64,000 nt of DNA from the NCBI GenBank assembly GCA_020634565.1, contig JACKBN010000006.1, forward strand, positions 62,001 through 126,000, given 5' to 3'. The notes under the pieces were generated by a model. It worked only from the letters and a program-made list of their open reading frames with translations. It made no database searches and was not told the DNA's origin. The translations under genes and the position numbers were made by a program. Position 1 is the first letter of the stretch. Each line of letters opens with the position of its first letter. Shown piece by piece: positions 35,724 through 44,870 of this stretch. Source of the DNA: Ardenticatenaceae bacterium. GTDB lineage: Bacteria; Chloroflexota; Anaerolineae; Promineifilales; Promineifilaceae.

Positions 35724-38700
35724 CTACGGCAAAAGGTAGGTGATTTCGAGGGTGGGTGCTGTACGGACGACATACAGATCGGCAACGGCGTCCCCATTGC
35801 TGTCTGTTTCAAAGCTGAGGCGGAGGTTGAGCTGGTTTTGCTCTTGAATGAGGGCATCTTCAACATCGAAAGTGACATCAATGCTGTTGGGCGGCGTGGA
35901 CTCACAGCCGATAAAAAAGCCGGGAGCATCGTAGGTGGTGTTGTCTGGCGGGGTGGTGACTTCAACAAAATCAATTTGCAGGCAGCCCAGGCCATCGAAG
36001 GGATCTCCTTCCAGGGTAGTATCGTCGCTAAAGCGCAGGAAGGCGCTGCGGATGAGAGCGTCGCTGGGCACCTCTGTGAGAGCGAAGGAGAGTAGGCCGC
36101 GTACGGCCGTTCCGCTCACCATGTCGCCCGCCTGTGGCCACTCACCGCTGCCAATCGTTACGTCCCCGTCGGCCGTTAGCCAACCTGATGTTTCTTCATT
36201 GAGCGGAATTTCAACGGTGGTTTCAGCGGCGTCTGGGACGGCGGTCACGGGTGGGCTGAGGGTGGCTGCCGGGACGGTTGGCCCATCGTGATTGCTGTGA
36301 TCGTCTGTGGTGGGGATGGTTTGAGTAACGGCCGTATTCCCCGATTGATACGCCAGCGGGTCAGTGCCTGCGGCAACTTCTGCGCCGTCAGAGGCGCCAT
36401 CTAGATCGGTATCGGCCAGCGTGGGGTCTGTCTGGTGCTGCTCAATTTCGGCGCGATCAAGCAGGCCGTCATTGTCGCTGTCCTGGCGCAGGGGGTCGGT
36501 TCTGTACGTGTTTACTTCTGCACCATCCAGCAGGCCATCGCCATCGGTGTCATCGTTGAACGGGTCAGACCCCACCACAATTTCCCGCTCGCCGGTCAAG
36601 CCGTCGTTGTCATCGTCTCCAAGCAGCTGGGCGGAGGTGAGCGGGGGCGATTCAAGCGTGCTGTCGCCGACAACCGGCGTGTTGGGCACGCTTTCTATCG
36701 GGTCTTCGCGGTTGCCCAGCACTGAGTTGAGCACCACGGCGATGAGCAGCAGCACCAACAGCAGCTGGATGAGCGGCAAGAACCAGGCCGGAAAGCGGGG
36801 GCGCACCTCCAGATGCCCGAGTTTGTTCTGGTGCAGCCCGCTGCTGCTGCGGATTTCCACTTCAAAGGGAATTTGACGGATGCGGCCAAAGAGCGGCCGT
36901 TTCTTGCGGTGGCTAATGCGGTAAGCGGTGGTGCCGGTACTGCCCGGTTCCAGGCGGAGCGGCTGCTCGTCGCCGAAAAATTGCAGCTTGCCGGCCGGGT
37001 CTTGCGCGGCGATTTGCACCACGCTGTTAACGTTGCCCTCGTTGCGCACCATTACGCGGCAGGTGCCGCCGTCCTCTACGTGGGCGGGCCAGATGCTCAG
37101 CTCAAACAGTTCTTCCGGCAAAATGGTGACCTGACCCAGGAGGACGGTCGTTTCTACCGGCGGCCCTTCGGATCGTAGCAAAAGTTGGAAAGGATGTTGC
37201 CCGGCTAGCAACGGTTGTTCCCCCAAGGGCAATTGCAGCGTTAGCGGAATAGTGGCTCGCGCGCCCGGCGTCATCGAAACCGTGTCTTGGGCCAGGGCCG
37301 CAATTTCTGTCAGGCCAGTTAAGCTAAGCCTGACCACCAGGACATTGCTGCTTTGGTTAAATAGCTCAATTTGCAAACTGCTTTGTCCACCGGGCACCAG
37401 CGTGGCCTGGGTGGGATTAAGCGCCACGCTAAAGTTGCTGTGGCTAGCCTGCACCTGGCTGCCATCGGTGGCAACCTGGAACAGCTCAGTGATTGGTTCG
37501 GCCGGGGTTTGTTCGGCTGGATTCGCTTCTACTTCGTTGGCCAGCTGCCACTGCAAAAAGTAGGGGCCGATTTGCAGCTTTTGGTTAGGTTGCCACAGAG
37601 CTGGCTTTTGAGGGGAGAGTTTACGGCCGTCGTAAAACGTACCGCCGCGACTTTCCACATCCACAATGCGCCAGCCGCCCGCCACTTTTTCCAGGCGGGC
37701 ATGGTGCCGCGACACGTCCAGCGAAGACAGCACAATGTCATTGTCTGGGGCGCGGCCAATGGTGATTTGCTCTTTGTTCATGCCAAAATGGCGGGGCGCA
37801 CGGCCCTGTCCGGTGATGATGATTTGGTCCCCAATGGCGGGTGGCGGCGAGGTGCGCAAGCTGCCGGGCGACGGGGCGATCTTCTCATTTTTCGGTCGCG
37901 GAACGTGCCCTTCCGGTGGCAGCAGCGCCGGGGTCGCCTCTTCATCAATTTTCTCATCCAGCTGTTTGGGACGAGGGATAATTGTTTCTTCCAATGCGGC
38001 CAGCGGTGGGCGGATAGGCGCTGTTGTTTTGTCTTCTTGGAGCAAAGTGTGCAGATCCACCACGCTGGCTTGCGGGGCAAAGAGCAGCATGTCGGCGGCG
38101 GTGAGGCGGCTGGCGGCTTGCCGCAGTTCGTCGGCCATTTGCTCGGCAATCTGGTAGCGATCGGCCAGCGCATAGGCGGTGGCTTTGGCAACCACAGCAG
38201 CGATGTCCGCCGGGACGCCGGGGCGCAGTTCACGCAGCGTTTGCTGGTGATTGGGCAGCTTGCCCGCAATCAGCTGGTGCAGGATGATGCCCAGGCTGTA
38301 AATGTCGGAACGGCCGTCTACTGCCTGGCCTGCCTGTCGTTCCGGTGACAAATAGGGCAGGTAGCGGCGCAGCGGGCGGGCCAGTTCCGGTGACAAGCCA
38401 TCGGGAATGCCGGAGTAGGGAATCGGCGAAAGCCCAAAATCGGCGATCATCGCTTTGATGGCGGGGTCACCACTGCGTAACGGCAGTTCCAGCGGCTTAA
38501 GCAAAATATTGCCAGGCTTCAGATCGCCATGTAGCACGCCAGCCTGGTGGGCGTAGCCCAACCCATCGGCTACCTGGGCCACGATGAGCAGCGTTTCATC
38601 CAGCCGCAGCACGCGTTCACCCTGCGCCAGCAGCGCCAACACGCGTGACAGGCTGATGCCATCCACATGCGCCGTCACCAGGTAAAGGTGGCCGTTTTGC

Positions 38701-38939
38701 TGCCCAAAGTTGTACATCGGCACGATGGCCGGGTGGGAGAGGCGAGAAGCCGACTGCGCAGCTTGCAAGATTTGCTGCTGGCGGGCCGGGTGTTTGGTGA
38801 GGCTGGGTTTGAGCAGCTTGAGCGCCACCAATCGTTCCAAATTGGTATCGGTGGCCCGGTAAACGGTGCCGCTGCTGCCATCGCCGAGGTGTGCCTCGAT
38901 TTTATATTGTTCGAGCTGTTGACCTATGTAGGTATCCAT
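35724..38939 (-). CDS. Receptor-like Ser/Thr protein kinase with FHA domain, TSP3 repeats and DNRLRE-like domain (kinase 2)
   Basis: 1071 residues from the ATG at 38939; the longer reading from 39032 adds a stretch rich in unlikely residues. Same order as kinase 1: kinase (Lys41, Asp139, DFG at 167-169), FHA (ITIGRAPDNDIVL, VSRHHARLE), immunoglobulin-like region, membrane helix at about 716-740, TSP3-type repeats (DDNDGLTGE, DTDGDGLLDG, DSDNDGLLD). The extracellular end differs: a domain resembling DNRLRE carbohydrate-binding modules (SGWLTADGDVTIG ... LEITYLLP). The catalytic loop reads HGD instead of HRD, so it lacks the Arg used for activation-loop control, though the catalytic Asp is kept. 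Probably a duplicated gene that changed its sensor end. Confidence 0.92.
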   Translation of the reverse strand: MDTYIGQQLEQYKIEAHLGDGSSGTVYRATDTNLERLVALKLLKPSLTKHPARQQQILQAAQSASRLSHPAIVPMYNFGQQNGHLYLVTAHVDGISLSRVLALLAQGERVLRLDETLLIVAQVADGLGYAHQAGVLHGDLKPGNILLKPLELPLRSGDPAIKAMIADFGLSPIPYSGIPDGLSPELARPLRRYLPYLSPERQAGQAVDGRSDIYSLGIILHQLIAGKLPNHQQTLRELRPGVPADIAAVVAKATAYALADRYQIAEQMADELRQAASRLTAADMLLFAPQASVVDLHTLLQEDKTTAPIRPPLAALEETIIPRPKQLDEKIDEEATPALLPPEGHVPRPKNEKIAPSPGSLRTSPPPAIGDQIIITGQGRAPRHFGMNKEQITIGRAPDNDIVLSSLDVSRHHARLEKVAGGWRIVDVESRGGTFYDGRKLSPQKPALWQPNQKLQIGPYFLQWQLANEVEANPAEQTPAEPITELFQVATDGSQVQASHSNFSVALNPTQATLVPGGQSSLQIELFNQSSNVLVVRLSLTGLTEIAALAQDTVSMTPGARATIPLTLQLPLGEQPLLAGQHPFQLLLRSEGPPVETTVLLGQVTILPEELFELSIWPAHVEDGGTCRVMVRNEGNVNSVVQIAAQDPAGKLQFFGDEQPLRLEPGSTGTTAYRISHRKKRPLFGRIRQIPFEVEIRSSSGLHQNKLGHLEVRPRFPAWFLPLIQLLLVLLLIAVVLNSVLGNREDPIESVPNTPVVGDSTLESPPLTSAQLLGDDDNDGLTGEREIVVGSDPFNDDTDGDGLLDGAEVNTYRTDPLRQDSDNDGLLDRAEIEQHQTDPTLADTDLDGASDGAEVAAGTDPLAYQSGNTAVTQTIPTTDDHSNHDGPTVPAATLSPPVTAVPDAAETTVEIPLNEETSGWLTADGDVTIGSGEWPQAGDMVSGTAVRGLLSFALTEVPSDALIRSAFLRFSDDTTLEGDPFDGLGCLQIDFVEVTTPPDNTTYDAPGFFIGCESTPPNSIDVTFDVEDALIQEQNQLNLRLSFETDSNGDAVADLYVVRTAPTLEITYLLP

Positions 38940-39255
38940 AGAATATTCATTATGTAAACCTTCTGGCGAGCAATCAACTGTTGTTTGCCAGAAGGTTGTG
39001 GGCATTATGTGTTGATCAATTGTGAAGATCAATCGCCGATGGTCATGTTGCGGGCCAAAATGAGCGATTTTCTCACCTGTAGTATAGATTTTGGCCGGTG
39101 CGGCACCATGCAGGCCCCGTGAATATATAGGAAGAAAATCCTGTGAAAAACGGCCGTTTCCAGTGAACAGGCCGTAAAAATTTTATTCTACCCGCTCTGC
39201 TGCATGCTAGAATGCTCTCATTAAATGGTAGTTCGTACATTCCTGGTGGTGAAAC
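38940..39255. promoter_or_regulatory. Divergent region between kinase 2 and the cNMP-kinase
   Basis: On the minus side AACCTTCTGGC (38958-38968) pairs perfectly with GCCAGAAGGTT (38987-38997), and TTGATC-N9-GATCAA lies at about 39013-39033. These hairpins lie in the probable leader of kinase 2. On the plus side TG-C-TAGAAT (39205-39213) is an extended -10 element for the downstream kinase. One ACGGCCGT copy is present at about 39151. Confidence 0.5.
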
Positions 39256-40443
39256 ATGACCCAAATTGCGCTTAAAACAGACGTCGCAACGCTCAACCTG
39301 TTGCAAACCGCATTCCCCGATCTGAGTCGGAACAATATTGAAACGTTAAGCCAAGCGGCCGTTTATGAAAACTATCCCGCCCATACCGACATTTGCCAGG
39401 AAGGGGAAGAGGGCACCACGCTGTTCATTTTGGATACAGGCGAGGTGGATATTATTGTTCATGCCGAAGACAACCAGGAAATTTTGGTAGACAGCATCGG
39501 CCCTGGCACCTACTTTGGCGAGATGGCCTTCTTGGGCGAAACCACTCGTATGGCAACCATCCGCACCCGCGTGCCCTGCCGGTTGCTTTCCATTGAAGAA
39601 GAAGATTTCATGGCGATTGCCCAAACAAACCCCAGCTTGCTGCGCACGCTGCTGCGGCAAATCATTGGCCACATTCGTCGCAATGATCGGGCGGTTATTC
39701 ACGAACTCAATGTAAAAAATGACGCCCTGCACAAAACGTATGCCGAGTTGGAGGAGCAGGAGCAGCTGCGCACCCAATTTATCGCTACGCTTTCCCACGA
39801 ACTGCGCACGCCGCTGACCTCCATCAAAGGATATTTGAACCTGATTAATCGCGGCGCAATGAAGGGGGACTCGATGCAGGTGGCCATGGATTCCATCACG
39901 CGCAACGTTAACAAAATGGTGGGCCACACCAACGACCTGCTCATTTTGTATGAGATGCATCCCAAAAAGCCATCGTTTGAATATTTGGAAGTGGCTGACG
40001 TGTTGATTGAGGCTTTAAATGCCGCGCGCAGCGTGCTCAACGATCATTCCACGCCGGTCACCATGGATATCACGCCAGAAACGCCCAAGGTGTACGCCGA
40101 TCGGCGCGGCTTGACGCTGGCGCTGCGGGCGCTCATCGAAAACGCATTTAAATATTCATCGCTCCATTCGCCTGTGGCCATCAAAGTTTCCAATTTGGAT
40201 ACGAATGAGGTGGCGATTGCCGTTGCGGATGAAGGGATTGGCATTGACGCAGCGGATCAGGCGCGTTTGTTTGAGCCATTTGTGCGGCTGGAGAAAGAAG
40301 AAAGCGCACCGACGTTGTATCCTGGCTTGGGTATTGGGCTGACTATTGCCAAGTTTGTGTTGGATCGGCATAACGGCCGTATCGACATCAAAAGCACCCC
40401 AGGCCAAGGTAGCACTTTTACACTTTACCTGCCCAACAAATAG
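39256..40443 (+). CDS. Histidine kinase with N-terminal cyclic-nucleotide-binding domain
   Basis: 395 residues, no membrane segment. The cNMP domain (about 20-140) has GTYFGEMAFLGETTRMATIRT, the phosphate-binding cassette with conserved Gly-Glu and Arg. A helical linker leads to HisKA (LSHELRTPLTSIKGY, His181) and a HATPase domain (ENAFKYS, DEGIGI, GLGIGLTIAK). It is likely a cytosolic kinase tuned by cAMP, cGMP or a related ligand; which one is unknown. Preceded by an extended -10 promoter and followed by a hairpin and a small gene. Confidence 0.93.
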   Translation: MTQIALKTDVATLNLLQTAFPDLSRNNIETLSQAAVYENYPAHTDICQEGEEGTTLFILDTGEVDIIVHAEDNQEILVDSIGPGTYFGEMAFLGETTRMATIRTRVPCRLLSIEEEDFMAIAQTNPSLLRTLLRQIIGHIRRNDRAVIHELNVKNDALHKTYAELEEQEQLRTQFIATLSHELRTPLTSIKGYLNLINRGAMKGDSMQVAMDSITRNVNKMVGHTNDLLILYEMHPKKPSFEYLEVADVLIEALNAARSVLNDHSTPVTMDITPETPKVYADRRGLTLALRALIENAFKYSSLHSPVAIKVSNLDTNEVAIAVADEGIGIDAADQARLFEPFVRLEKEESAPTLYPGLGIGLTIAKFVLDRHNGRIDIKSTPGQGSTFTLYLPNK

Positions 40444-40460
40444 AATCGCATCTGCAACAA

Positions 40461-40530
40461 TGCCTCGCTTTTCTCGTAGAGGGTAACGTGTACCGCCAAA
40501 GCGGCACCATCGTCTAGAGAAAACGAGGCA
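40461..40530 (+). promoter_or_regulatory. Hairpin that covers the ribosome-binding site of the following gene
   Basis: TGCCTCGCTTTTCTC (40461-40475) pairs with GAGAAAACGAGGCA (40517-40530) with one bulge. The GAGG that serves the ATG at 40537 is inside the right arm, so pairing would mask it. It could equally be a weak terminator for the upstream kinase, but no U-tract follows. Confidence 0.45.
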
Positions 40531-40536
40531 AAGCCA

Positions 40537-40944
40537 ATGAGTGAAGAGAAAACCTATCTAAAAGTGGAGATTCCGGTAGAGGAGGAGACTCCGTTTGTCC
40601 CGGAACAGCCCAAGGAAACGGCCGTAGACGCGGTTAAAAGTCAGGCGAGCAAAGCGGCCAAACAAGCCTGGGATAGTGAATTGCGTAAAAAAGCCACACG
40701 CGGGATGAAAAAGGGCGCAACGGCCGTTGCCGCCAAAAGTCAGCAAGTGGTTCAGGAACGAATGGTGAAAGCGGCTGAGGAACAGGCCCGCCAGCAAACC
40801 GAAGCAATTAAAACCAAAATTCGGGAAACAGATTGGCAGTACGAAGCCAAACAAGGCACGGCTAAAGGGTTACGCTGGCTCAGCGCCCAACTCAGCAAAC
40901 TGGCCGAACGCTTTACCCCCAAAGAATCTGCACAAGAAGAATAA
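40537..40944 (+). CDS. Small charged helical protein of unknown function
   Basis: 135 residues. No signal peptide or membrane segment. After an acidic N terminus it is almost wholly helical and rich in Lys, Ala, Gln and Glu (ELRKKATRGMKKGATAVAAK, EEQARQQTEAIKTK), consistent with a coiled coil or apolipoprotein-like surface. I recognise no family. The cNMP-kinase lies 93 bp upstream on the same strand, so the two may share a transcript. Confidence 0.7.
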   Translation: MSEEKTYLKVEIPVEEETPFVPEQPKETAVDAVKSQASKAAKQAWDSELRKKATRGMKKGATAVAAKSQQVVQERMVKAAEEQARQQTEAIKTKIRETDWQYEAKQGTAKGLRWLSAQLSKLAERFTPKESAQEE

Positions 40945-40948
40945 TTTA

Positions 40949-41013
40949 CCGCAGAGGACGCAGAGAACACGGAGGTTTTCTAAAAACTCAGCGTCCTCCG
41001 CGTTCTCTGCGGT
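40949..41013. repeat. CCGCAGAG-type inverted repeat
   Basis: CCGCAGAGGACGCAGAG on the left and CCTCCGCGTTCTCTGCGG on the right flank a short AT-rich centre. It sits between two convergent genes and may double as a terminator. Confidence 0.75.
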
Positions 41014-41019
41014 TAAAAA

Positions 41020-42234
41020 CTATTTATCGTCTAAAGCCGCGATGCCGGGCAGGGTTTTGCCCTCCAGCAATTCCAGGCTGGCGCCACCGCCCGTGCTGAT
41101 GTGGCTCATCTTCTCAGCCAGACCCGCTTTGGTGACGGCTGCCGCAGAATCCCCACCACCGATAATTACCTCAGTGCCTTCTTCCACCTGCGCGGCCAGC
41201 AGCTGTGCCAGTTCGTTGGTGCCTACGGCAAAGCGCGGGAACTCAAACACGCCCATCGGCCCATTCCAAACAACCATCTTGGCCCCTTGCAGCGCTTGCT
41301 TAAATGCCTCCAGCGATTTCGGACCGATGTCCAGCGCCATTTTGCCGGAAGGGATGCTGTCGGCAGCGACGGTTTCGGCGTCTGCTTCGGCGTCGAATTT
41401 ATCGGTCACTACAAAATCGACAGGCAGTACCAGGCGATCCCCAGCCATGCCCAGCAGCCGTTCTGCTTCGGGCAGCGCCTCTTCTTCCACCAGCGAGGTG
41501 CCGGTTTCGTTGCCGTTGGCCCGAATGAAGGTGTTAGCCATGCCGCCGCCGATGAGAATCTTGTCGGCAGTGTTGAGCAGGTTTTCAATCAGCTTGATTT
41601 TGTCGGAGATTTTGGCCCCGCCCATGATGGCCACGTAGGGATGGGGTGGATTGGAAACGGCCGTTCCCAACGCACTCAATTCTTTCTCCATCAAAAAGCC
41701 CGCGACGGCTGCGCCGCCTTTGGCTTGAATTGCTTTGGCGACGCCTTCGGTGCTGGCGTGGGCGCGGTGTGCCGAACCAAACGCATCATCCACGTACAGG
41801 TCAGCCAGATCGGCCAACTGTTGGGAAAGCTGTGCATCGTTTTTCTTTTCGCCGGGGTGGAAGCGGGTATTTTCCAGCACCAGCACGTCGCCCGGTTTTA
41901 GAGCCGCAGCGGCAGCGGTGACGTTCTCGCCAACCACATCATCGGCCATCTGCACGGGGCGACCGAGCACTTCTTGCAAATGAGCAGCGACAGGGGCCAT
42001 GCTATATTGCGTATCGGCGGGGGAAGACGGCCGTCCCAAATGGGAGCACAAAATGAGCGCGGCACCGTTATCCAGCAGGTAGTTTAGGGTCGGCAAGGCC
42101 GCTTTAATGCGGGTATCGTCGGTGACGGTGATGTCGTCGTTGGGGTCTTTGCTGCTCAGCGGCACGTTAAAATCAACGCGGACCAGCACCTTTTTTCCAT
42201 TTACATCAATATCGCGAACAGTTTTCTTATTCAT
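41020..42234 (-). CDS. pgk: Phosphoglycerate kinase
   Basis: 404 residues from the ATG at 42234 (GAGGT upstream). Interconverts 1,3-bisphosphoglycerate/ADP and 3-phosphoglycerate/ATP. Family markers: KKVLVRVDFNVPL, ILCSHLGRPSSP, ENTRFHPGEKKND, VDDAFGSAHRAHAST, MGGAKISDKIKLI, GPMGVFEF and GGGDSAAAV near the end. A longer reading from 42291 is less likely. It lies 65 bp downstream of the unknown gene and has no other glycolytic neighbour. Confidence 0.97.
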   Translation of the reverse strand: MNKKTVRDIDVNGKKVLVRVDFNVPLSSKDPNDDITVTDDTRIKAALPTLNYLLDNGAALILCSHLGRPSSPADTQYSMAPVAAHLQEVLGRPVQMADDVVGENVTAAAAALKPGDVLVLENTRFHPGEKKNDAQLSQQLADLADLYVDDAFGSAHRAHASTEGVAKAIQAKGGAAVAGFLMEKELSALGTAVSNPPHPYVAIMGGAKISDKIKLIENLLNTADKILIGGGMANTFIRANGNETGTSLVEEEALPEAERLLGMAGDRLVLPVDFVVTDKFDAEADAETVAADSIPSGKMALDIGPKSLEAFKQALQGAKMVVWNGPMGVFEFPRFAVGTNELAQLLAAQVEEGTEVIIGGGDSAAAVTKAGLAEKMSHISTGGGASLELLEGKTLPGIAALDDK

Positions 42235-42299
42235 TTTTACCTCAATTACTTTGTAGCTTGTGGCTAGTCGTTCTGGGTGGCGAACCACCAAACCAGCCG

Positions 42300-43151
42300 C
42301 TAATCTGATTCATAAACAATTTGTGTGCTTTGCAGATCGGCGTAGCGTTCGTCTCCGGGTTGGATGTTCAGCGCTTTTTTGATCTGCTTCAAGCGCGGCA
42401 CCATGTGGGATAGTGGGGTTTTGTAATGCTTGGCCACCGCAGCCTGGGTCAGGTCACGCAGCTCCAGCTCACTCATAATAAATTCGATGGCAGCCGCCCA
42501 GGCGTTGGGCTTATCCAATGGTGGCTGTTGATTTGCTTTGAAATCGCGCCAGAGCGTACGGCCGTTTACCACCGCCATCGCCCCGTAAGAACGATCCTGC
42601 AAGCCGGGCATAAACAGCGCTTCAACCGGATCGGCCAGGGCCTCAGGGCGCAGCTTCATTTTTAATAAACCACCATACAGCGCAAAAGGCAAAATCCACG
42701 CCTCGCCCGGTAGCTTGCCATCTTCACCCAGCAATTGCCCCGTAGCAATAACGGCTCGGGCGCGGCCCCCCGTCAGCGGCAGGTCAATGGAAGCGGGATT
42801 CACCTCGACGATGCGCCACGTGCCAGCCAGCTGGGTAAGCGTGACGGTGACCAGATCGTTGGCGGTGAAGCTGTTTTGGGCGGAACCGGGTTCTGGCCAG
42901 GCGTATTCAATGTGGATGAAACGGCCGTTTTCTGTTTCTACCGCGCGCGTCACCCCGAGCTGTTCCCGACCCAACACCGTTTTTAGCAAAATGTCAAAGA
43001 CGTAGATGTCGAACAAATCAAGCAAGGCCGCTGCCGGGCCATCGGAGCTGAGCAGGGTGCGGGCGGTGGCTGCATCTTCCGCCAGCGTGGCCTCAATCAA
43101 ATTTTCTACGACGGGCCACAGCTCATCCCAGACGGTTTGCTCATCAATCAT
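42300..43151 (-). CDS. Protein of unknown function
   Basis: 283 residues, no signal peptide. The N-terminal half (about 1-130) resembles a SnoaL/NTF2-like cone: an acidic helix, then strands with FIHIEYAWPEP and VTVTLTQLAGTWRIVEVNP. The C-terminal half is helical and ends in a Lys-rich helix (MVPRLKQIKKALN). I cannot assign a function. It is upstream of pgk on the same strand. Confidence 0.7.
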   Translation of the reverse strand: MIDEQTVWDELWPVVENLIEATLAEDAATARTLLSSDGPAAALLDLFDIYVFDILLKTVLGREQLGVTRAVETENGRFIHIEYAWPEPGSAQNSFTANDLVTVTLTQLAGTWRIVEVNPASIDLPLTGGRARAVIATGQLLGEDGKLPGEAWILPFALYGGLLKMKLRPEALADPVEALFMPGLQDRSYGAMAVVNGRTLWRDFKANQQPPLDKPNAWAAAIEFIMSELELRDLTQAAVAKHYKTPLSHMVPRLKQIKKALNIQPGDERYADLQSTQIVYESD

Positions 43152-43267
43152 CTTTTACTCCAGGGGCAATTATACTGGGACGGCCGTACATTTTCACACC
43201 AAATAAGCCGAAGGTGAGCAATGACGCCTGCTTTGGTGACAAGCATCAAACGATGTAGATGAAAAAA

Positions 43268-43334
43268 GCCACAGAGGAAAAGAGAAATCTGAGATAGGAA
43301 TCTTCGTTTTCAAACTCTCTGTGAACTCTGTGGC
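43268..43334. repeat. CCACAGAG-type inverted repeat
   Basis: GCCACAGAGGAAAAGAGA on the left and TCTCTGTGAACTCTGTGGC on the right; fills the gap between crcB and the unknown gene. Confidence 0.7.
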
Positions 43335-43352
43335 AAATATTCGGACAGATAT

Positions 43353-43736
43353 TTAGCGCAGGTGAGCCAGCACCGTGCGCGAGACGACAAATCCCAGCCA
43401 GACGCAAAGCAATCCACCCGCATTGCTGGCGGCCAGGTAAAGCAGACCGTCGCGACTGCGTCCTGCTTGCAGCAGCGTCAGGCTCTCCAGGCCAAAGGTG
43501 GAAAAGGTGGTGAATGCGCCCAAACCACCGGTAAAAACCATCAGGCGCGTGTTGTGCGGATAGGTGACCGTATCAAATAACTGCCACAAAAAGCCAATCA
43601 AAAATGACCCTAATAAATTGACCGCCAGCGTGCCGTAAGGCCAGCTGTCGCCCGCAAAATGAATCACTAACAATGAGACCAGATAGCGCATGACGGCCCC
43701 AATCGCGCCGCCAAGGGCGATGACTAAAATTTGCAA
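43353..43736 (-). CDS. crcB: Fluoride ion channel CrcB/Fluc
   Basis: 127 residues, four hydrophobic helices. Exports fluoride as a dual-topology dimer. GGAIGAVMRY at the N terminus, YGTLAVNLLGSFLIG, and GGLGAFTTFSTFGLE with the phenylalanine-box residues are family hallmarks. No fluoride riboswitch was recognised upstream, where a palindromic repeat lies instead. A single copy is seen, as expected of a dual-topology form. Confidence 0.95.
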   Translation of the reverse strand: MQILVIALGGAIGAVMRYLVSLLVIHFAGDSWPYGTLAVNLLGSFLIGFLWQLFDTVTYPHNTRLMVFTGGLGAFTTFSTFGLESLTLLQAGRSRDGLLYLAASNAGGLLCVWLGFVVSRTVLAHLR

Positions 43737-43750
43737 AATGTACTCCTAAA

Positions 43751-43820
43751 AGGGGCGAGGCAGTTGGGTGCCATACTGGTTTTGTTATGCATGGATGATT
43801 CCCAACTGCCTCGCCCTTAC
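43751..43820. repeat. GGGGCGAGGCAGTTGGG palindrome
   Basis: AGGGGCGAGGCAGTTGGG is mirrored by CCCAACTGCCTCGCCCTTA. The same word occurs at 51954-52025, 8 kb away, and a close relative at 48971-49040. Confidence 0.8.
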
Positions 43821-43831
43821 CCGTGTGATGT

Positions 43832-44757
43832 TTATAAAATGAATTGGTCGCCGGTTTGGGCAATGCTGAATCCGGCTTGATATACGGCCGTTTCCGCCGC
43901 GCTCCCCTCGTCCAAAACCACATTTGTGTGATTCAAATGAGTCAACACGATTTTGTCTGCCAGATGGGCAAAGCGCGAAATCGTGTCTGTCACCAGCGGA
44001 TGGGCCACCGGGCACGACCACCCAGCTCGTCGCGGCTGTAAAAGCTGGCGTCTACCAGCGCCACGTCCACGCTGCTCAACGTCGCTTCCGCTTCCGGCCA
44101 CTCGTCCCAGGAATCAATGTCGGGCAAATAAAGCAGCGATTGATTGGGACCCTGAATGCGATACGCCACTGTGCCCACGCCCCACTCATCACGATGCGGT
44201 ACGGGAACGGCCGTAATCACCAACCCATCCCCCAAATCCACCGACTCTCCACCCGACATTGGCCGAAAATCCAGCTCCGCCACCAGCGGCGACCAAAGCC
44301 GCGTTTGCTGAATCAGTTCACACAGCGGCGGCGTGGCGTAGAGGGGCAAATCATGGACAAACATCGCCTCCTTGCTCAGCTGCGGCAGCCCGCCGATGTG
44401 CCCCATGTGGGCGTGCGTCAGAAAAACCGCGTCCGGCTGGCGCAAGCGCGTCGGCTGCTGCGGCTTCGTCCCCAACACCCCCGCCAACAAATTCAGCTGA
44501 AACTTAATATCCGGCGTCGCATCAACCAAATAAACCTTCGCCGTTTCTCTGCGTAACTCCGCGCCTTCTCCGCGCTCCTCTGCGTTCCGCTTTTTTCTCG
44601 TATCCACAATCGCCAAACAAGCCGCATACGCCACCCGCGCCGGATCGTCAAAAGCGGCCGTACAGCGCGCACAAGTACAGCCAATGTGGGGCAATCCCGC
44701 ATCTTGCATAATGCCGAGAATTACGGCCGTTACTGCATCATCTCTAAAAGTTAACAT
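43832..44757 (-). pseudogene. PqqB-like metallo-beta-lactamase-fold protein, one frameshift
   Basis: About 308 codons when two frames are joined. The N terminus has CTCARCTAAF, a zinc-knuckle-like CxCxxC also seen in PhnP/PqqB relatives; THAHMGHIGGL replaces the usual HxHxDH (Asp to Gly), and PVPHRDEWGVGTVAY and YLPDIDSWDEW follow. The frame breaks at 44010-44012 after ELGGRA; one added C in the CCC run restores PVAHPLVTDTISRFAHLAD and the rest to the stop at 43832. A 20-residue insert (RKKRNAEERGEGAELRRETA) is encoded by a CGCAGAG-type repeat. Substrate unknown. Confidence 0.75.
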
Positions 44758-44870
44758 AACAATCTCTAATAGCGAATTGTGAACAATGAATGATGAATTG
44801 TGAATGATTTTGCCTGGATTGACAATTCGTACTCGCAAAGCGCCACGGTTTCCAGAAATCAAAAAATTGC

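Noticed and set aside
43737..43831. Fluoride riboswitch upstream of crcB
   Set aside because: No matching core sequence; the interval is filled by a GGGGCGAGGCAG-type palindrome.
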